From: JBOFFC01 sp051648405
Lineage (GTDB): Bacteria > Planctomycetota > Planctomycetia > Pirellulales > Lacipirellulaceae
Direction of reading: 5' to 3'
Length of the DNA: 8,823 nt
Assembly (NCBI GenBank): GCA_051648405.1
Contig: JBOFFC010000024.1
Coordinates: 1-8,823 of the forward strand
The notes below the pieces were generated by a model that saw only the letters and a list, made by a program, of their open reading frames with translations, did no database searches and was not told the DNA's origin. Of this stretch, positions 6,789 through 8,823 are shown piece by piece (position 1 is the first letter of the stretch; the number at the start of each line of letters is the position of its first letter). A program made the translations under genes and the position numbers.

Positions 6789-8066
6789 ATGAATCGCTGC
6801 ATCCAATCCTGCCTTGTGGTGGCCCTTGGCGTGGTCGCGTGGTCGCCCGCCGTGGCGGGCGGCTCGATGGCCGGTTCGGTGGTGCTCGTCGGCGGGGTCC
6901 GAGAAGAAGCAAAGCTTGTCGCGTTCGCCTACTCCTCGGCACAGCACGACGAGGCCACGGGGACCTTCGCACGCCCCAACGGCGAGCGGTTCGAGGCGGG
7001 CCCAGCGGACCTGGTTCGCTACGGGCGGCTCGTCGATGACAAAGGGGCGCCGGTGCTGGTGCTCGCCGACGGGTCGCGCCTGGTCGCGAGTCGCGGCTGG
7101 GCCCCGGGGGGGATCGCCCGCGCCGACGCGGAGATGGTCTCGGTCCAGCGAAACGGGGGGTGGGCCTCGGCGCCGCGCAAAGCGGCCGCGCTGCTGCTGC
7201 TCGACCCGAGCGCGGTGGTTCTCGCCGACCTGACCTCGGCGGGCGACGACGAGCTCGCGGCGGACGTCGATCGGGTGTGGCTCGCCGACGGCGACTTCGT
7301 CGAAGGCCGGCTCGTGGCGATCGACGCCGAGGGGGTCCGCGTCGAAGTCGCCGGCGCCGAGGTCACGACGCCGCTCGACCGCGCGGTCGCCGTGCAGTTC
7401 GCCTCCGACCGCGAGGCCGCCGCCACCACGCCTTACTGCCTGGTGGGCCTCGACGACGGCACGCTGCTCCGCGCGGTGCGGGTGGAGATCGACGGCGAGA
7501 CGCTCGGCGCGACGACGGCCGGGGGCGCCGCCCTCTCGACGCCCGTCGATCGCGTGACGCTCGTGCAGCCGGTGGGGGACGCTTCGTCGCGGGTCGTCTA
7601 CTTGTCGGACCTTGAACCGGCCGACTACCGGCACACGCCCTACGTGGCGGTCGCCTGGCCCTACGCGCGCGACGCCGGGCTCCCGCGGCCGGAGGCGCCG
7701 CAACCCGTTGGCCTCGCGACCGGCGCCGGCCGTCAGGCGAAGGGACTCTCGATGCACAGCGCGTCGCGGGTCGTGTACGCGCTCGACGGCGGGCCGCGCA
7801 CGCTGCGGGCTTCGCTCGCCGTCGCGCGAGCGAGCGAGTCGTCCGCGTCCGGCAGCGTGGTGCTGCGCGTTTACGGCGCGCGCGACGGTCGCTTTGAACC
7901 GTTGCACGAGAGCGACGTGGTGCGCGGCGGCGACGCCCCGCGCGACGTGGAGGTCGATCTCAGCGGCGCGACCGCCGTCGCGCTGGTGGTCGACTACGCC
8001 GACCGCGGAGACGAAGCGGACGAAGCGCAGTGGCTCGACGCGCGGCTTGAACGTCCCGAGCCGTAG
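6789..8066 (+). CDS. Secreted NPCBM/NEW2-domain protein with N-terminal beta repeats
   Basis: This is a 425-residue protein. ATG 6789 gives a clean signal peptide (basic start, LVVALGVVAW core, AVA cleavage at about 23-24). The frame is open upstream to 6402, but that part lies antiparallel to nothing real: it overlaps the previous gene in another frame and is a shadow. Residues 88-118, 164-204 and 218-259 look like three diverged copies of one beta unit, each opening with a [AD]DG[STD] turn (LADGSRLVA, LADGDFVEGRLVAID, LDDGTLLRAVRVEID). Residues 268-422 match the NPCBM domain (novel putative carbohydrate-binding module). It begins RVVYLSDLEP, carries AKGLSMHSASRVVYALDG at 317-334 and continues with GSVVLRVYG, RGGDAP and a VEVDLSGATAVALVVDYAD run. 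NPCBM domains are carbohydrate-binding-like modules; the ligand here is unknown. There is no Shine-Dalgarno, and the 4-base gap to the toroid gene implies translational coupling. The two products may therefore work together outside the cell. Confidence 0.85.
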   Translation: MNRCIQSCLVVALGVVAWSPAVAGGSMAGSVVLVGGVREEAKLVAFAYSSAQHDEATGTFARPNGERFEAGPADLVRYGRLVDDKGAPVLVLADGSRLVASRGWAPGGIARADAEMVSVQRNGGWASAPRKAAALLLLDPSAVVLADLTSAGDDELAADVDRVWLADGDFVEGRLVAIDAEGVRVEVAGAEVTTPLDRAVAVQFASDREAAATTPYCLVGLDDGTLLRAVRVEIDGETLGATTAGGAALSTPVDRVTLVQPVGDASSRVVYLSDLEPADYRHTPYVAVAWPYARDAGLPRPEAPQPVGLATGAGRQAKGLSMHSASRVVYALDGGPRTLRASLAVARASESSASGSVVLRVYGARDGRFEPLHESDVVRGGDAPRDVEVDLSGATAVALVVDYADRGDEADEAQWLDARLERPEP

Positions 8067-8083
8067 CCCGGGCCGCTACTCGG
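8056..8083. terminator. Stem-loop between convergent genes, candidate bidirectional terminator
   Basis: CCGA (8056-8059) pairs with TCGG (8080-8083) and GTAGC (8063-8067) with GCTAC (8075-8079), leaving a 7-base loop CCGGGCC and a 3-base bulge on one side. The stop codon of the NPCBM gene (8064-8066) lies in one arm and the minus-strand stop of the small gene (8076-8078) in the other. No T-run follows on either strand, so it is not a textbook intrinsic terminator. Confidence 0.4.
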
Positions 8084-8240
8084 CCGCACGCGCCAGTGGC
8101 GTCGGCCCGATCCGGCGGCAGCGGTCGCTGCAGTAGCGGACGTTCTCCCAGTCGCGCTGCCACTTCTTGCGCCACACGAAGGGCCGGCCGCACGAGGCGC
8201 ACGGCTTGGTGGGGAGGTCGCGTTTGTCGCGGTGCTTCAT
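8076..8240 (-). CDS. DUF2256 family small zinc-ribbon-like protein
   Basis: This is a 54-residue protein, starting at ATG (8238-8240) and ending with TAG (8076-8078). Residues 9-43 match the DUF2256 pattern: LPTKPCASCGRPFVWRKKW, then a DWENVRYCSDRC stretch and RR. Four cysteines, C14-x2-C17 and C37-x3-C41, form a likely metal-binding site. The basic/aromatic FVWRKKW between the pairs is the family signature. DUF2256 proteins are usually about 50 residues, so this copy is complete. Their function is not established; a cytoplasmic zinc-binding or nucleic-acid-contacting role is a guess. The gene lies 9 bases from the converging NPCBM gene and 80 bases from the glycoside hydrolase end on the same strand. 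No strong ribosome binding site is seen. Confidence 0.9.
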   Translation of the reverse strand: MKHRDKRDLPTKPCASCGRPFVWRKKWQRDWENVRYCSDRCRRIGPTPLARAAE

Positions 8241-8260
8241 GGATGGACCACCCCGCTAAG

Positions 8261-8291
8261 CGACGAGTCGCGAATGGGCATCGCGTCGTCG
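8261..8291. terminator. Bulged stem-loop downstream of the glycoside hydrolase
   Basis: CGACGA (8261-8266) pairs with TCGTCG (8286-8291) and CGCGA (8269-8273) with TCGCG (8281-8285), leaving a 7-base loop ATGGGCA and a 2-base bulge GT. Read on the minus strand it begins 29 bases after the hydrolase stop and ends 20 bases before the DUF2256 start. It could end the hydrolase transcript or lie in the leader of the small gene. There is no T-run. Confidence 0.4.
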
Positions 8292-8320
8292 TCACAAAGT
8301 CTACCCCGGCGTGTTCGCTG

Positions 8321-8823
8321 TTACTCGCCGACGCCCTTCACGGACGTCGGTCGGAGGGCGACCTCGCCGTAAGGCACAAGACGCACGGGGCCGATTAGAC
8401 CGGCCGGCAGGAGTGGCGTGTCGCGACGATGGTAGAACCATGACGTGAAGGTAAGGCGGTCCCCCGAGGGACGTGGTCCCCCCTTCAGTAGCCAATCGGG
8501 GAACGCGGCGAGGCCTCGGCCCAATTCCTCGCCCTTGTCGCGTCCCGTGGTGAAGTCAGCCGCGAACTGCTCGTCGCCGGCCAAGCGGTTGTGCCACGTG
8601 TTCCAGACCACAACCCGGAGCTTGTTGCGGCCGGGCCGCAGCATCGGGCGAACGTCGCGGGACATCGGGGGACGCCACATCACCCCGGTCGTTCCGTCGT
8701 TGACCCAGACCTCAGCGAGATCGCCCACTCGACCTAGGTCGATGTCAACGCGCGAGCAGCGCTCAAGGGTCTCTCGATCCACGATGAGCTCTGTCTCGTA
8801 GGTTGCTTTGCCCGAGAAGTACT
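8321..8823 (-). CDS. C-terminal end of a glycoside hydrolase (GH106/GH2-like) with sugar-binding jelly-roll, 5' part beyond the window
   Basis: The reading frame runs off the right edge; 166 residues plus the stop (TAA, 8321-8323) are visible. The N-terminal visible part, YFSGKATYETELIV, followed by a DIDLGRVGDLAEVWVND run, WRPP and LRPGRNKLRVVVWNTWHNRL, is the galactose-binding-like jelly-roll found in glycoside hydrolase family 2 proteins. The ending PDWLLKGGPRPSGDRLTFTSW, then DTPLLPAGLIGPVRLVPY, is typical of large GH106-type (alpha-L-rhamnosidase-like) planctomycete and Bacteroidetes enzymes. The catalytic domain, signal peptide and start are outside the window, so substrate and activity cannot be called. 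The in-frame GTG at 8780-8782 is internal, because the fold continues upstream of it without a break. Confidence 0.85.
   Translation of the reverse strand, partial: YFSGKATYETELIVDRETLERCSRVDIDLGRVGDLAEVWVNDGTTGVMWRPPMSRDVRPMLRPGRNKLRVVVWNTWHNRLAGDEQFAADFTTGRDKGEELGRGLAAFPDWLLKGGPRPSGDRLTFTSWFYHRRDTPLLPAGLIGPVRLVPYGEVALRPTSVKGVGE

Noticed and set aside
5435..6802. 455-codon minus-strand open frame opposite the toroid gene
   Set aside because: It is His/Arg-rich nonsense-like composition with no recognisable motif, while the plus strand has four QW-like repeats and a signal peptide.
6555..7907. 450-codon minus-strand open frame opposite the NPCBM gene
   Set aside because: The composition is typical of an antisense shadow and the NPCBM match on the plus strand is clear.
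7960..8295. 111-codon minus-strand frame overlapping the DUF2256 gene
   Set aside because: It is out of frame with the four-cysteine protein and shows no motif. The 54-codon frame matches the DUF2256 pattern throughout.
1..8823. CRISPR arrays, tRNA or rRNA genes, insertion sequences, phage genes
   Set aside because: I looked for spaced identical repeats, cloverleaf-like stretches, transposase motifs and terminal inverted repeats and saw none. The 16-base repeat array is too short and has no spacers.

Overview
The window is GC-rich, densely coding DNA with long antisense shadow frames. The visible protein families point to a planctomycete, probably in or near the Pirellulales. These are a membrane-anchored pseudo-amidotransferase protein of the BatA/von Willebrand neighbourhood type, a giant DUF4175-like coiled-coil protein, a secreted alpha/alpha-toroid 'squalene cyclase-like' protein and a secreted NPCBM-domain protein. 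The assignment rests on recognising these families by eye, not on a database search.

Positions 1-8066 hold five co-oriented plus-strand genes that look like one transcription unit, or two. In order they are: the 3' end of a membrane protein with a degenerate class I amidotransferase-like domain and a C-terminal membrane anchor (to 1073); an exceptionally long membrane-anchored coiled-coil protein related to DUF4175 (1060-4719); a small secreted helical protein (4754-5554); a secreted toroid protein with QW-like repeats but no intact cyclase DxDD motif (5681-6784); and a secreted protein of repeated beta-strand units ending in an NPCBM domain (6789-8066). The first three genes are tightly packed or overlapping, and so are the last two. 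The only sizeable gap in this block is 126 bases (5555-5680), which holds a four-copy, 16-base-period imperfect tandem repeat and a clear ribosome binding site.

Positions 8067-8823 are on the minus strand. A 54-codon gene (8076-8240) encodes a DUF2256 four-cysteine zinc-ribbon-like protein. Upstream of it lies the 3' end of a large glycoside hydrolase of the GH106/GH2 type (8321 to the right edge). Two stem-loops bracket the small gene. The first contains the stop codons of both converging genes, paired with each other in its stem.

The five plus-strand products all carry signal peptides or membrane segments, so their shared site of action is the cell envelope or the exported space. The visible order resembles the tail of planctomycete aerotolerance-type (MoxR-DUF58-BatA) clusters, but the head of such a cluster would lie left of the window and cannot be seen. 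None of the five has an assigned biochemical function. The block is best read as a conserved but undescribed envelope-associated module; that reading is inference.
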